A stretch of DNA of 64,000 nucleotides from assembly GCA_022266195.1 (NCBI GenBank), contig WHVY01000008.1:1116001-1180000 (forward strand), read 5' to 3'. Of the stretch, positions 15,446 through 25,785 are shown piece after piece. Every line of letters begins with the position of its first letter. Position 1 is the first letter of the stretch. The stretch is from Tetranychus cinnabarinus (lineage: Eukaryota > Arthropoda > Arachnida > Trombidiformes > Tetranychidae). The position numbers were made by a program, and so were the translations under genes. The notes beneath the pieces are model-generated. The model was not told the origin of the DNA. It did no database searches and saw nothing but the letters and a program-made list of their open reading frames with translations.

Positions 15446-15665
15446 AGACTGGAGTGAGAGAGACTAAGAGAGAGTGAGAAGTAGAGAGAACGGATAAGAC
15501 CGTTGAAATGTTCAGGAGAGATAAAAGAGTTTCCAAGACCATTTCTCTTCGCCTTCGTCTTAACTTGTAAAGACACAAAGACTCAAGAAACTGTTTACAT
15601 TTCTTGATGTTCTTGAGGTTTTTTAAGGAGGAGAGAGAGAGAGAAGAAGAGAGAAGAGAAAGAGG
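15446..15665. repeat. GA-rich tracts
   Basis: Two purine tracts of GAGA/GAGAA units (about 15450-15490 and 15628-15664) flank a short mixed stretch about 1.1 kb upstream of the WDR55 start. In arthropods GAGA-type tracts can bind GAGA-factor-like proteins, but here they may be plain microsatellites. Confidence 0.5.
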
Positions 15666-16785
15666 ATTAACTGAATTTAACTAATCGATAATATAACAAG
15701 AAATGTCTTGGTCAAGATAAGAAGAAATGAATAATTTAAACATTTCTATTCTATTCTCTCTACAAGTTTTTTTTCCTTTCTTTTCTCTCATATTGTTACA
15801 GTCAAATCATATCAAATATTGTTATAGTCATTACTATTTGAGAGTAAATAGATATTGTTAACTTGAACCCAGATAATTACCTAAAATTGAATGGCCCTTG
15901 GAAACAGACAAACACAGAGAATTGGTTAAAAATTGGAACAAAAATCACTTCTCTTTTTTTTCCTCCTTTGACATAGAAAGCGCAAAAAGCACAAACCTAA
16001 ATTAGTGGCTAAGTTTGTTGTTGATGTAGCGATAATTAATTTAACAAAGCAAGGTTAACATCTAATGACATTGTATGATGAATGAGAGTAAACTGGAAAT
16101 TTGAAAGAAATGAAGGGTTAACCAATTGATCGGAATATCTTTTATCTGTATCATTTAATCAATAGTCAAATCTGTAGCAAAGTGACATATGAAGCTTTAT
16201 GATGAATGTCTGTGGTTTCCTATCAAGACCTTTGTCAGGTTAAACATAATCTCATTCATCTGAAAACCATTTTATTAATTAGCTCATGTAAATGTATTGT
16301 TACTTACGTTGTTAAGTAATTCCGAGAACCATTATAAATCCTATTTTGATTGCTGTTGGTGAAAGATTAACAAAATTACACCAATCATCAGATATAATCA
16401 AAAGGTTAGGTGAAGACCGTTATACAACTAAACCAGCTGATGGTAGACTGTAGATTAAACAGGTTGAATGGATGTTTTTTCACTGACATAAAGGTACTTC
16501 CACTTCAACTGAATTTAATCTCAAATTTGAGAAAAAAATATCATTAGATTGAAAAGTAAATAAAATTTGAAATATTTTGTCATTAAAAAATGAAAGAATT
16601 TGCAAAATAACTCGTCAATTCAACACCAGGCGGCTCTGTGTTGCAAACAACGTGTTATTTAACATATGATTTTTTGTTGAGATTTTATTTATTTATGATT
16701 TTTATCTATTGTAATTTAATTTTTTGATCAGTTATTTTTACATATTTATTGTGAATCTGTCTTCTAAGTTGCGGTAATTATAGTC

Positions 16786-19477
16786 ATGGGTTGGTTAACC
16801 AAAATTAAGCAAATACCTTTGGCTGATGTTATATTTGATAGTAAATTTCATCCAACAAAATCAAATATACTTGTCTGTGCAACTGTTTCAGGTGATCTTT
16901 TTATGTAAGTTAACACTTGATTACACTTTTTTTACACTTATTTTTACCGTATTTTTATTGCAACTTGATGGTCCTTTGACCTTATGGGGCACCCCATCTC
17001 CATGTCTTTGTCTGTGCCTATCACAAGAAGTTGTAATGGAAATGCATTCGTTTTTTCCTGATGTTGATTAAATTCATTATTATTATATCACACTTCCTGG
17101 ATTGTTCTTAGTAAATAATGGTTAACAAGCTAGGAAAAAAAAGTCATTTTCCTCTCTTTTTTCACTTTTTTTCTGAGTATTTTTACCTTTATCTGTCTTT
17201 TTTTATCGTTCACCTTTAATATGATTATCACTTGAGATTGTTTCTATTTATCATTTTTTTTCCTCTGAGTTTTTTCTTTTGTCTTTATGATTTCTCATAT
17301 TCTTTTTCTCTTCTCTTTCTGTTGATATTTTGTTCTTACTTCCTAATCTTTGTGCAGTTTGGACACAGATAATAACACTAATCCGATTGCCGTTGAACTC
17401 AACGATCATCACAGTGGTTCGCCCATTAGAAAGATAGCATTCACTGACGATCATAACATAATCACTGCTGCCAAAACTTTGAAGGTAACTGATTTCAATA
17501 CTGGCAAAGTAATCCGTAAAATTAAACCCGATGAACCTCGAAGTAAAATCTTTTCTCTCTTGGTAATTGACCATTGGTTAGTTTGTGCTGGTGATGATGA
17601 AGGACGATTCAGAGCATGGGATTATCGAGTTGACCGAGGAACCTTCATGGATCTGAAACAATGCGAAGATCACATCAGTGATTTGGACATTGATTCACAA
17701 AGAAAGATAGTAGTTGCATCAAGTGGCGAAGGTACTTTAACTGCTTTTAACATAAGGTAATAACCAGATTTATTTAGCAATCAAACCAATCTTTTCATCT
17801 TTTCTGAACAATCCGTAATGTAATTCAGGTTTTTGTTGTTTTTTTTAAAGTGATAACATAGCATTTTAATGATAATTATTGTTTTACCATTTGCAAAAAG
17901 TGATCAATTAGAATGATAATCAGGTCCAAATTTATTGCAAGTCAAGAAAAAAAACAGACTACAGAATTGGTGGAGTTCATTGAAAGATTTCCGGTCGGCA
18001 GGGATTTCTACAAAAGAATCGACTGGCATTCCAGTTTCTGGTTACCATATATACATATATATTTTTAATGATAGGTTTTCAGTTAGCAATAAACTTGTTG
18101 ATCTTTCTGTTGTTGACTTCCATGAGGATCATCATCAATTCTTTGAAACCTAAATAGTTTTACTCCATATGCACATTACAACAACAAAAGAAGAAGAGAA
18201 CGAGGAAAGAGAAAGAAGGGAAAAGAGTAATACATTGGCCCACTAATTGTAAGTTTGGAGGTTTAAAAAAGCTCAACAAGTTCCTTTGGAAAGTAAAAAG
18301 CATTTAGCAAAAAAAGCGGATCAACGGGTTTTTGAATCATAAATTTTGTCACGGAGGGACGTCATAGATATCTATCTAGCCAAAATTTATCAACTAAGTG
18401 AGAAACATCCATTATGAGAATTGTTAAGAACTATTGGGCTTTGGTCTTATTGTTCAGTGAGAGAGAGAGAGAGATAGCTGCCCCGGGCAAGAATAAGGAA
18501 GAATAACCTTAAGAGTTGTCTTCAGTTCCTAGTTTTCTTTCTTCTTTGGTTGGTGATGATGATTATGTTTATAATAATGATTCTGCTGCCTGATGATGAT
18601 CATGATGATCATGATGATGATTGTTGATCATTGATCAATGATCATTTTTATCATGATTTGAGGGTGATAAAGCCACACATGGAGATGATCCCAAAGGTTG
18701 AAGCAAGAATAACAATCGTAATTCATTGGCGGTCCTGAGAGAGTTTCAATGAGTCTGCATGTTTCTTTAAGAATCACAAAGTAATCATCAAATTAACTGT
18801 TTGATTAGTAGACAAGAATCTTAATCATGTTGGCTGCCTGATAAAAATTGGGACTTATTAATTAACTGTCTTCTCATTTTTGTTTCATTTTTTGCTTCTT
18901 TTTGTTTTTATCCATATCTCTTTATACGCTTGTCTGCACCATGTGAAATCATTATCTTCTGGAAAAATTATGGCGTTTAATTTGTGGCAATAAAATAACC
19001 AAAACCAGATCAAGACGCATGGAGGAACCACAATCTGAACTATTTGATGCTGGATTCCAATGTGTACGCTATTATGAACATCGGGGTAAAGTGTTGGTTG
19101 GAGCTGAAGATAGTGCAATTAATATATTCAATATTGGTCAGTGGGGCAACATAAGTGACCGATTTCCCATTAAAACTCGCCTTCCTTCACGCAAAATGGC
19201 TGGTAATACAATTGATTCCATGGAACTGATTGCCGAAGATAAATATGTTGTTTTAGGCTGTTCTGATGGTTATTTGCGTCTACTCACAGTACTGCCAAAT
19301 AAAGTAATTGCAACGGCTGGTGATCATCAAACTGGAATCGAAAGTTTAACCGTAAACAAGAATACCAATGTTATTGCATCGACTGATCATTCAACTATCC
19401 ATTTGCACCAATTTGAAGAGCAAAAAGAACCAGAAAAACCTTCAACATCGTCGTCAAATTTTTTCTCTGAATTATGA
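16786..19477 (+). CDS. WDR55: WD repeat-containing protein 55 homologue
   Basis: WDR55 is a nucleolar WD40 propeller protein needed for large ribosomal subunit rRNA processing. I join three exons: 16786-16904, 17358-17756 and 19009-19477 (an acceptor at 19015 also keeps frame), giving about 328 residues. The first exon starts MGWLTKIKQIPLADVIFD and contains the family FHPTK...GDLF stretch. Exon 2 has the WAR-like blades with LVCAGDDEGRFRAWD and ends LTAFNIR. Exon 3 resumes with RRMEEPQSEL, as in vertebrate WDR55 where NIRRRR...SEPQS is continuous. The C-terminus SSNFFSEL matches the conserved FFxxL tail. The protein is shorter than human WDR55 (about 383), mainly in the acidic termini. Intron 2 (1.25 kb) holds microsatellites and an unexplained open frame. 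Family assignment is strong; the exact exon 3 acceptor is uncertain by six bases. Confidence 0.9.
17922..18068 (+). other. Unexplained open frame in WDR55 intron 2
   Basis: Within the second WDR55 intron an open frame of about 47 codons ends at a TAA at 18066-18068. Its middle part reads ELVEFIERFPVGRDF and then YKRIDWHSSFWLP, rich in aromatic and charged residues, and the DNA there is less AT-rich than the rest of the intron. The frame has no clear start codon. It could be a relic of a mobile element or pseudogene, or chance. It does not belong in the WDR55 protein, because family members are continuous across this junction. Confidence 0.25.
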
Positions 19478-19494
19478 TGAAGAGCAAAAATATA

Positions 19495-19890
19495 GAGAAA
19501 AATTGAGATCCAAATTGCAGTAATTTTTTGAATCACATTAAGAATACTCATTGATTAAAATGTGCATTCAAAAGATGTATCTTTTTGGTCAGAAATCATT
19601 TGAAAAAACTTGTATGTTTGCGAACTGTTACCAGGGAAAGTCTGTTGTCAAGTTTTGACCGTTGCATATTTGAAATCTTTTAAATGGACCAAAATGAGCA
19701 TTCTTGAAAGACAAAGAGAAAAAAAGGCGAAAAAAAGTAAAGAAACAAGTATTTTTCTTTCTTTCCTTTTCTTTCGTTCTTTACATTCTTACCTGTCTTT
19801 GCTGTCTGCTTTTTTGATTGCCATTTATCAGTTACAAGTTATGAAACAAATGAGTCTCTTCTGCAGATCATCAGTGTTACCTGATGGTGG
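19495..19890 (+). repeat. Copy A of a direct repeat: cyclin D 3'-end relic
   Basis: This stretch just after the WDR55 stop resembles 22510-22858, the last codons, stop and 3' flank of cyclin D. Shared blocks in the same order include AATCACATTAAGAATACTC, then TGTGCATTCAAAAGATGTA, a GTTTGACCG-like block, TTTCTTTC/CATTCTTA, CTGCTTTTTTGATTGC-like and TATGAAACAAA. Upstream of the first block it also keeps a GAGATCC...CAGTAA remnant of the cyclin D end, with about 23 bases missing. It is probably a decayed duplicate of the cyclin D 3' end now serving as, or lying in, the WDR55 3' UTR. Confidence 0.7.
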
Positions 19891-19934
19891 TTACCAGATT
19901 CAGTTTGATTCGTAAATTCAGGTGTTAAATTAGG

Positions 19935-20215
19935 GCCTAAAAAGAGAGGAGAAAGAGGAAAGAAAGTGATTTTAGTGAAAAGTTGTTCCTTTTCAAAGGG
20001 TGGTTAAGATTTGGAGGATTTGGAGAAAGAAAGAAACATAAAGAGAGGGAATAAAGAAAGATAGATTGGAGGAGGAGGTAGACTGGCTAAAAAAGAGAGT
20101 GAAGGAAAGAGAAAGAAGGAGGATTTTGAGAGATAAAGAGAAAGAGAAAGCGGCAAGATAGAAAGACTGAGGGAAAAAGAGAGAGAGAAAGAGAGAGGCA
20201 GAGAGTAATGGATAA
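19935..20215. repeat. Long polypurine tract
   Basis: The + strand is overwhelmingly A and G for about 280 bases (GAGAAAGAGG, GAAAGAGAGAG and similar). Open frames on the other strand are Ser/Leu/Phe low complexity and are rejected as genes. It lies 300-600 bases upstream of the cyclin D start. Confidence 0.8.
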
Positions 20216-20533
20216 CCTTTATAAGACCTGACTTGTTAAGATCGTCTTTTAGATTCTCATTCCTTCCTTCCAAGACAACAACAACACATGTAAACCTGTA
20301 AACAATCAAAAGCAACAACACATTAATAGGATTGAAACATTTCTTCTACATATTTACATAATCACATTTTGTAACATTATTTTACCTTTTCTTACCTTTT
20401 CTACAAAACACCTCAACTCTTTTTTTTTGTTTTTACCCCAACAAAAACAATTGTAAACAACTAATGTTATGTTATTTTGTATTATAAACATATAAACACA
20501 CAAAAAAACATTTCTTTTTTTGCCGTGCCAAAA

Positions 20534-22539
20534 ATGGACTTAGTGTGTAGTGAAAATTGTGACACAAGTAATTTATTATCCAAAAAATGTATCACAATTC
20601 ATGATCCTGTGATCCATGATGATGAACGTGTTCTTCAGAATCTACTTCTTACCCAGAATCGTTATGTTATCAAAACATCGTACTTCAAATGTTTGCAAAC
20701 GGATCTTGATGTTTACATGAGAGAGTTAGTTGCCAATTGGATGCTTGAGGTGAGGACGATGATGATGATGATGATGATGCAAAAGATGATGGAAGAAGAA
20801 GAGACATGAGAGGTTGATAATCTTAATCACTGTTGTAAATTGTTACAATTGTAATAACATGTTTGCAAAACTGTCTCTCTCTCTCTTCCTCCTTAAATAG
20901 GTCTGTGAAGAGGAAAGATGTGAAAAGGATGTTTTCCCTTTAGCAATGAACATTATGGATCGATTCCTATCCCAAGTCCGAATCCGAAAAAGTCAATTAC
21001 AGTTGTTGGGAGCTGTGTCATTATTCCTTTCATCCAAAGTTAAACAAATTGAGCCTCTCCGTGTAAATCGGCTCATCCTTTATTCTGATTATTCAATTAC
21101 CAGGGATCAATTATCGGTAAGTCAACTATAAACAATCCACCTGATCCTTTCAAGCTCTCTATCTATCTGTAAAACAAAACACGAAAAGAAACCGCTTAGC
21201 GCAACAGATGTACTTCTTCTGATACAACTTCTGATGTTTAATATCAAACGAGTACCATTTTCGCCTTTGGATTAGTTATTACATATTGTCCAGACACTTG
21301 AATTATCATTTTAATTTGGGTTAATTGGCGGGGCTTACTAACGGAAATATTATAATATAATTTTTACTAACAGCTTGTATTGCATTTGGCTTAAACATTT
21401 GCTATTTATTGGGTTTAAACACGGTTGAGAAGAGGCTCCTATTTTTTCCTATTGTTTTGGGTTAATCGTATCAAAATGTATTACTATGTTACACTGTTTC
21501 AAATTTTAATTGTTTATTATTCATCCTAATTTTCAATTGCTCGTAACCAAATAATATTTCAAATGTGATTACAAGAGGATTTATATTTCTTTCTGTTTCT
21601 TTGTATTTCTTCTTTCTACCAGAATTGGGAACTTCTAGTTTTGAGTCATTTAAAATGGGATACAAGTGCTGTTACTCCCAATGATTTTCTCAATCTGATT
21701 CTTCGCCGATTACCTACCAAAGGAAAGGATAAATTGATGACGATAAAAAAACACGCACAAACTTTTATCGCACTATGTGCCACAGGTAAATACAACTAAA
21801 CCTGTGATAATGCAACAAGAACGGGACCAGCTTTTTTCATCCAATTTTTCAACCTCTTTTTCAAACACCCTTCTACCATATTGTCCACCAAATCAACAAA
21901 TCAACCATATTCACTCAACCATCTCACTTTTTGTAGAGATTTGTCTCAACAACATTGACCATTACATTTCAATCACTTATCGTCATACCTTCCAACACCC
22001 AAATTTCACCAAATTGTGCATCACTTTTCGGATGTTGTCAATATGAACTTCTCAATTGTGAAGAGTCGAGTTCCAAAATATAGTGAACAACTTGATGGCT
22101 TTGGTGCATTTGGGTGATGGATAATTTGAGGAAAGTGGTTGAAAAATGGTGAAATGTCTTTTGAAAAGTGGTGGATAAAGTGGTTGATGTGGTGAAAAAA
22201 GATTGTCCCCTAAAAATCGACTAATATGCAGTGCATTTGAATCGATTTTTAAGACAAAATTTCGTATTTGATCGACCAGCTCATGGTTGAAGATCGCCCA
22301 TCAATATTTCTGTTTACTAAAATGATTTTTATTTTTTATTCTCAGATTTTCGTTTCTCTATGTTACCACCTTCTTCCGTTGCTGCCTCATGCATTGCCAC
22401 TGCCATTCTTGGTCTGACCAGGAACAATTCGCAATCAACCAAAGATTTGCTCGCCACACTCTGTAAATTAACCAACCTTGAGAGTACTGATCTGCTGGAG
22501 ATCCGTAGAACCATTGAAGAGGTTCTGAAAGCTCAGTAA
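20534..22539 (+). CDS. CycD: G1/S-specific cyclin D
   Basis: Cyclin D binds and activates CDK4/6 to phosphorylate retinoblastoma proteins and drive G1 progression. Four exons: 20534-20749, 20901-21116, 21623-21785 and 22346-22539, giving 262 residues. The N-terminus carries LVCSE at residues 3-7, an LxCxE retinoblastoma-binding motif in the family position. The cyclin box follows with YFKCLQTDLDVYMRELVANW, MLEVCEEERCEKDVFPLAMN and LDRFLS-like IMDRFLS, then SRLQLLG-like KSQLQLLGA. Exon 3 ends KHAQTFIALCAT, and exon 4 starts DFRFSMLPPSSVAAS, as in human cyclin D1. It stops at IEEVLKAQ, right after the second cyclin fold, so the acidic tail and threonine degron of vertebrate cyclin D are absent. 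The start was chosen as the first ATG in frame; upstream frame begins with no ATG. Assignment is strong. Confidence 0.93.
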
Positions 22540-22858
22540 ATTGTTTGAATCACATTAAGAATACTCGATTTATTAAAATAATGTGCATTCAAAAGATGTA
22601 AATCTATCTGGATACGCTTGTGTGTTTCGAGCTTTTATTCCAGCGAACGTCTATTGTTAAGTTTCGACCGTTATTTGGATTCTTGTTGATGAACCAAAAA
22701 GACAGACAAAGATTACCCGAACGAAAGAAAAGAAACAATTTCTTTCGTTTTTCACATTCTTAACTACTTCTGTTATCTGCCTGTTTGATTGCTATTATCA
22801 GTAAAACTATGAAACAAACCACTCTCATCTTCAGAGTCCTCAGTATTGATTCATGGTG
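22510..22858 (+). repeat. Copy B of the direct repeat: cyclin D 3' end
   Basis: This is the intact source-like copy of the repeat described at 19495-19890. It begins in the last cyclin D codons and runs through the 3' flank, followed by several AATAAA-like signals between about 22860 and 22950. The two copies are in the same orientation about 3 kb apart and are clearly diverged. Confidence 0.7.
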
Positions 22859-22859
22859 T

Positions 22860-23756
22860 GAAATAAAAAAATATGAAATAAATAAAATGTGAAATAAAAT
22901 TGTGCTTTAAAATTGTGAAATAATAAAAAATAAATACAGCCAAATAAATAACTCGTTAACATGTACTTTCTTTCATAAAAATGCTGAAATATTGCAGTCC
23001 AATTAAAGTCTTCCGCCTGATATCAGTAATTGTAAATTTAGATTGTTTCAATCAGTGTAAATAACATTGCCTAGAGTAAAAGAGCCAAATTTCCGATCGG
23101 ATGCTGAGGAACCTCTTTTTTTTTTAATTACCTCGAGTACTAGTAGCTGTTCACTTCAATTATCAAACATTTCCAAGGATACATGGCCATTTTTCTTGAT
23201 AAGTTCAAGAAAAGAGGCTCAATTTGATACAAAAAGTTGTTGATAGAGTATAATAATTAGAACGAAAAATATGTACGTATTAGTTTCATCACAGTAATTA
23301 TCTTGCTAAAGTTAACATCAACATTACTTTTGTCCATAAGGCTGGTGGTGAATGTTATTGGAATGCAAGTAACAATTAAACATATATAACTGGGTTAAAA
23401 AGTGAATTAATATTCAATTATGCGGAACAGATTGTTTTAATTGACACAAAATAATTTAATAACTATTTGAACAATCTGCTGAGGACAGATGATAATTTAA
23501 AAATTTATCATCTGTCCTCCTTGAGGATTCATTGAAAGACTGAAATGAATCACAAAACAAGCAAAGCTCAACTTCGTGATGTGGCTCCCTCTGTTGTTCA
23601 AATAAAGTCGCCTTGAGAGTGCTCAAAATTGTAGGCTGACAGTCAACACCAAACTTGCTCCTCTAATTATAATTAAATAATAGTGTTGAACCATAACAAT
23701 TGATTGATTTTCGTGTCTCATTTTCTCACTGGTTGCTGTTGTTCCAATTAAACATC
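22860..23756. other. Cyclin D to Bora intergenic region
   Basis: The left part contains clustered AATAAA motifs suitable for cyclin D polyadenylation. The remainder is AT-rich and carries the hairpin listed at 23481-23519. No coding exon was seen. Confidence 0.5.
23481..23519. other. Strong stem-loop between cyclin D and Bora
   Basis: The arms GAGGACAGATGATAA (23481-23495) and its exact reverse complement (23505-23519) pair over 15 bases around a nine-base AT loop. The structure could be a small RNA hairpin or a remnant of a short palindromic element. It lies about 240 bases upstream of the Bora start codon. Confidence 0.4.
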
Positions 23757-24488
23757 ATGAGTGGTGATAGCGAGCCACAGAAAAGCCAGGAACCTCAACC
23801 CATTGAATCCATGTGTGAGGCAAACAATGAACCTGTTGCTACTACTCCGATAATAGATGGAAAGTCAGATGATAAAGAAGCCCGTAAAGCAGCCTTCAAA
23901 GAGTTTATCAAAAGTATACCCCGTACCTGTTCACCAACAATTTGTGGGACCGTTGGTTGTCCGAGTCCAGGTATTTCCAGGGTTGACGCCGATTGTTCGG
24001 AGGAATGGCATACTCAAGAATTTAACTGGTCTATTGATCAGATAGCCATACTAAATCCATGTGATATATCTTTAGATGAGCAATTCAACGGTGAACTAAC
24101 CAATCTACTGGATTCCTCTTTAGAACGAGAAAATGAACAATTTTTCGAACAGTTAGAAATTTTACCATCTCCAGCTTTTTGTAGGTTAAACCTTACTCCA
24201 GGAGACGGCCAAGGCTCTTTTCTGACACCATTTACTCGATTACCGCCTGGTAATCGGTCTACTCCATATCAACCTTGTACACCTCCACCGACACGCAGTG
24301 CATCTCGTACTGCACGATTATCATCCGCTTCATCAACTACCCCATATAGTTCAATTAAGACAAAGAACAAGAAAAAATTGTTTAACGACAATCAAGATGA
24401 CATATTTGAGGATTCCGAATCAAATGTACCTATGTGCTCTATAGATCCTGAAACCGCACCGTTCTCCTTATCACTATCATCTCCTTAA
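23757..24488 (+). CDS. bora: Protein aurora borealis (Bora), short form
   Basis: Bora is the cytoplasmic cofactor that lets Aurora A phosphorylate and activate Polo-like kinase 1 at mitotic entry. A single exon encodes 243 residues. The diagnostic block is FNWSIDQIAILNP at residues 89-101, matching the family F-x-W-S-I-D-Q-hydrophobic-A-x-x-N-P signature. It is followed by EQFFEQLEILPSP (128-139), like the family EEFF...VPSP, and by a KKKLF stretch (205-209) like the RRKLF of vertebrate Bora. About ten Ser/Thr-Pro sites suit CDK control, and an RxL (RLNL, 143-146) could dock cyclin. Human Bora is more than twice as long; the distal half is absent here. The start is the first in-frame ATG. Cysteines in CSPTICGTVGCPSPG (58-72) are unusual. 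The assignment rests on these short motifs and is fairly strong. Confidence 0.85.
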   Translation: MSGDSEPQKSQEPQPIESMCEANNEPVATTPIIDGKSDDKEARKAAFKEFIKSIPRTCSPTICGTVGCPSPGISRVDADCSEEWHTQEFNWSIDQIAILNPCDISLDEQFNGELTNLLDSSLERENEQFFEQLEILPSPAFCRLNLTPGDGQGSFLTPFTRLPPGNRSTPYQPCTPPPTRSASRTARLSSASSTTPYSSIKTKNKKKLFNDNQDDIFEDSESNVPMCSIDPETAPFSLSLSSP

Positions 24489-25785
24489 TTTTACGTTATG
24501 TTAATTCTAGAGCAAAGAAAGCAAAGAGGAGGAAAAATATTTAAATTTCTATCTGCTATCATTAAATCTATCCTTTTTTTCATATCCATCTGTATATGCA
24601 ATACATGTATATTGATCATCAATTATTTTGTGTGTTCTGTCAAATCTTGCAGACAAAATTGGATTTCCTCAACACGTTCAACTCAAAATCAATTCTTCAA
24701 ATGTTCTGTATCATATGCTCTACAAAATTTTTCATATTTATATATCATCGTACACAGATTTCCCTTGTTTTCATCCAAATGAGTGATTAACAGTCCGCGA
24801 CCCATTCTGTTGGTTTACTGTTGTTATCAAAATTAAACGATCGATTGTATACAAATTCATCTTTGACCTGAAAATAACTAACCAAAAGATTGTTTCCTTA
24901 CTATGTCTAGATGTAAATCTGGATCGATTCAAGTCACTCTCAAAAGACAAAAAAGCAAGACCCACAGCACTTACACTTTCACCATGATTACATTAAGTAA
25001 TTTTCTTAATTTAGTTCAACTCGTATTTTGGGTAATTATAATTGATTTTGGACAATCCATTCTAATTTCATAGCTTTCCAAGTAACAAAGGCCCAAGATG
25101 ATGAGTTGAATGAAGAGAAAGTAAATCAAAGTCTGTAAAATTTTAAAGCAATTTTCACTGCTATTAACAATTTATATTAATGATTTGTATTTTAATGATT
25201 TGTATTAATGATGATTATAAGAAATATGTTTTTCCCTTAACATGACTACTATAAACAGTTTAAACTTGTACATTATCATCATCATTGGGTCGATACGATC
25301 ACTGTTTTTGGGCATTCTCAATCACATAGCACTGTGATTGTATTGACACATTATCCTTTCAGTACAAAACAGTTAATTTATTTTGTACATTTGATAGTAA
25401 ATTGTCTCTTAATTTATATCATTGATTCATTTTTCATCTTGGTTACTGGCTGAAACGCCATTTTCAGTATTTCATATCAATAATTCAATTGTTTACGAAG
25501 TTCCGACTCAAATTATTCCTCAACAATCAATACATATCCTGTCACGCTAGTGATACAAAATAATTTGTTAATTTAAATCATCACATTGCCAATTAAGAAG
25601 ACATTTATCATCAAATAATTTTCCTCAGTCTCTTCGTTATAAAGTATTTTCTCAAGCAAAATTATGCTTTTGTATTAATAACAGTTTCATTCATTTTATG
25701 GTTAACCTAGTGATAAAATCAATCACCTAAAGTGATATAAATCAAGTGAATTGCTCAGTTTAAATATACTTAAAACAAAACCAAA
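24489..25785. other. Intergenic region between Bora and the MIP channel gene
   Basis: AT-rich sequence with no convincing coding exon. It must hold the Bora 3' UTR and the promoter and 5' UTR of the following channel gene. Short open frames here have poor composition and no recognised similarity. Confidence 0.5.

Larger units (their letters stand above)
1..16785. other. Long gene-empty AT-rich region
   Basis: No exon with recognisable protein similarity was found on either strand. Open frames are short (at most about 90 codons) and mostly consist of low-complexity residues from simple repeats. The sequence is AT-rich with many GAT/ATC trinucleotide runs and GA/TC tracts, listed separately where dense. 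It could be intergenic DNA, a long intron or 5' region of a gene to the left, or hold fast-evolving or non-coding genes that reading by eye cannot detect. No tRNA or rRNA signature was seen. Confidence 0.6.

Noticed and set aside
17251..17574. 107-codon open frame on the - strand
   Set aside because: It is antisense to WDR55 exon 2 and its intron; the sense frame has clear WD40 similarity, so this is a shadow.
18625..18644. Perfect 20-base palindrome TGATCATTGATCAATGATCA
   Set aside because: It sits in a GATGATCATGATC microsatellite in the WDR55 intron, so it is probably a by-product of the repeat.
20004..20321. 105-codon open frame on the - strand
   Set aside because: It translates the polypurine tract into Ser/Leu/Phe low complexity and has no recognisable domain.
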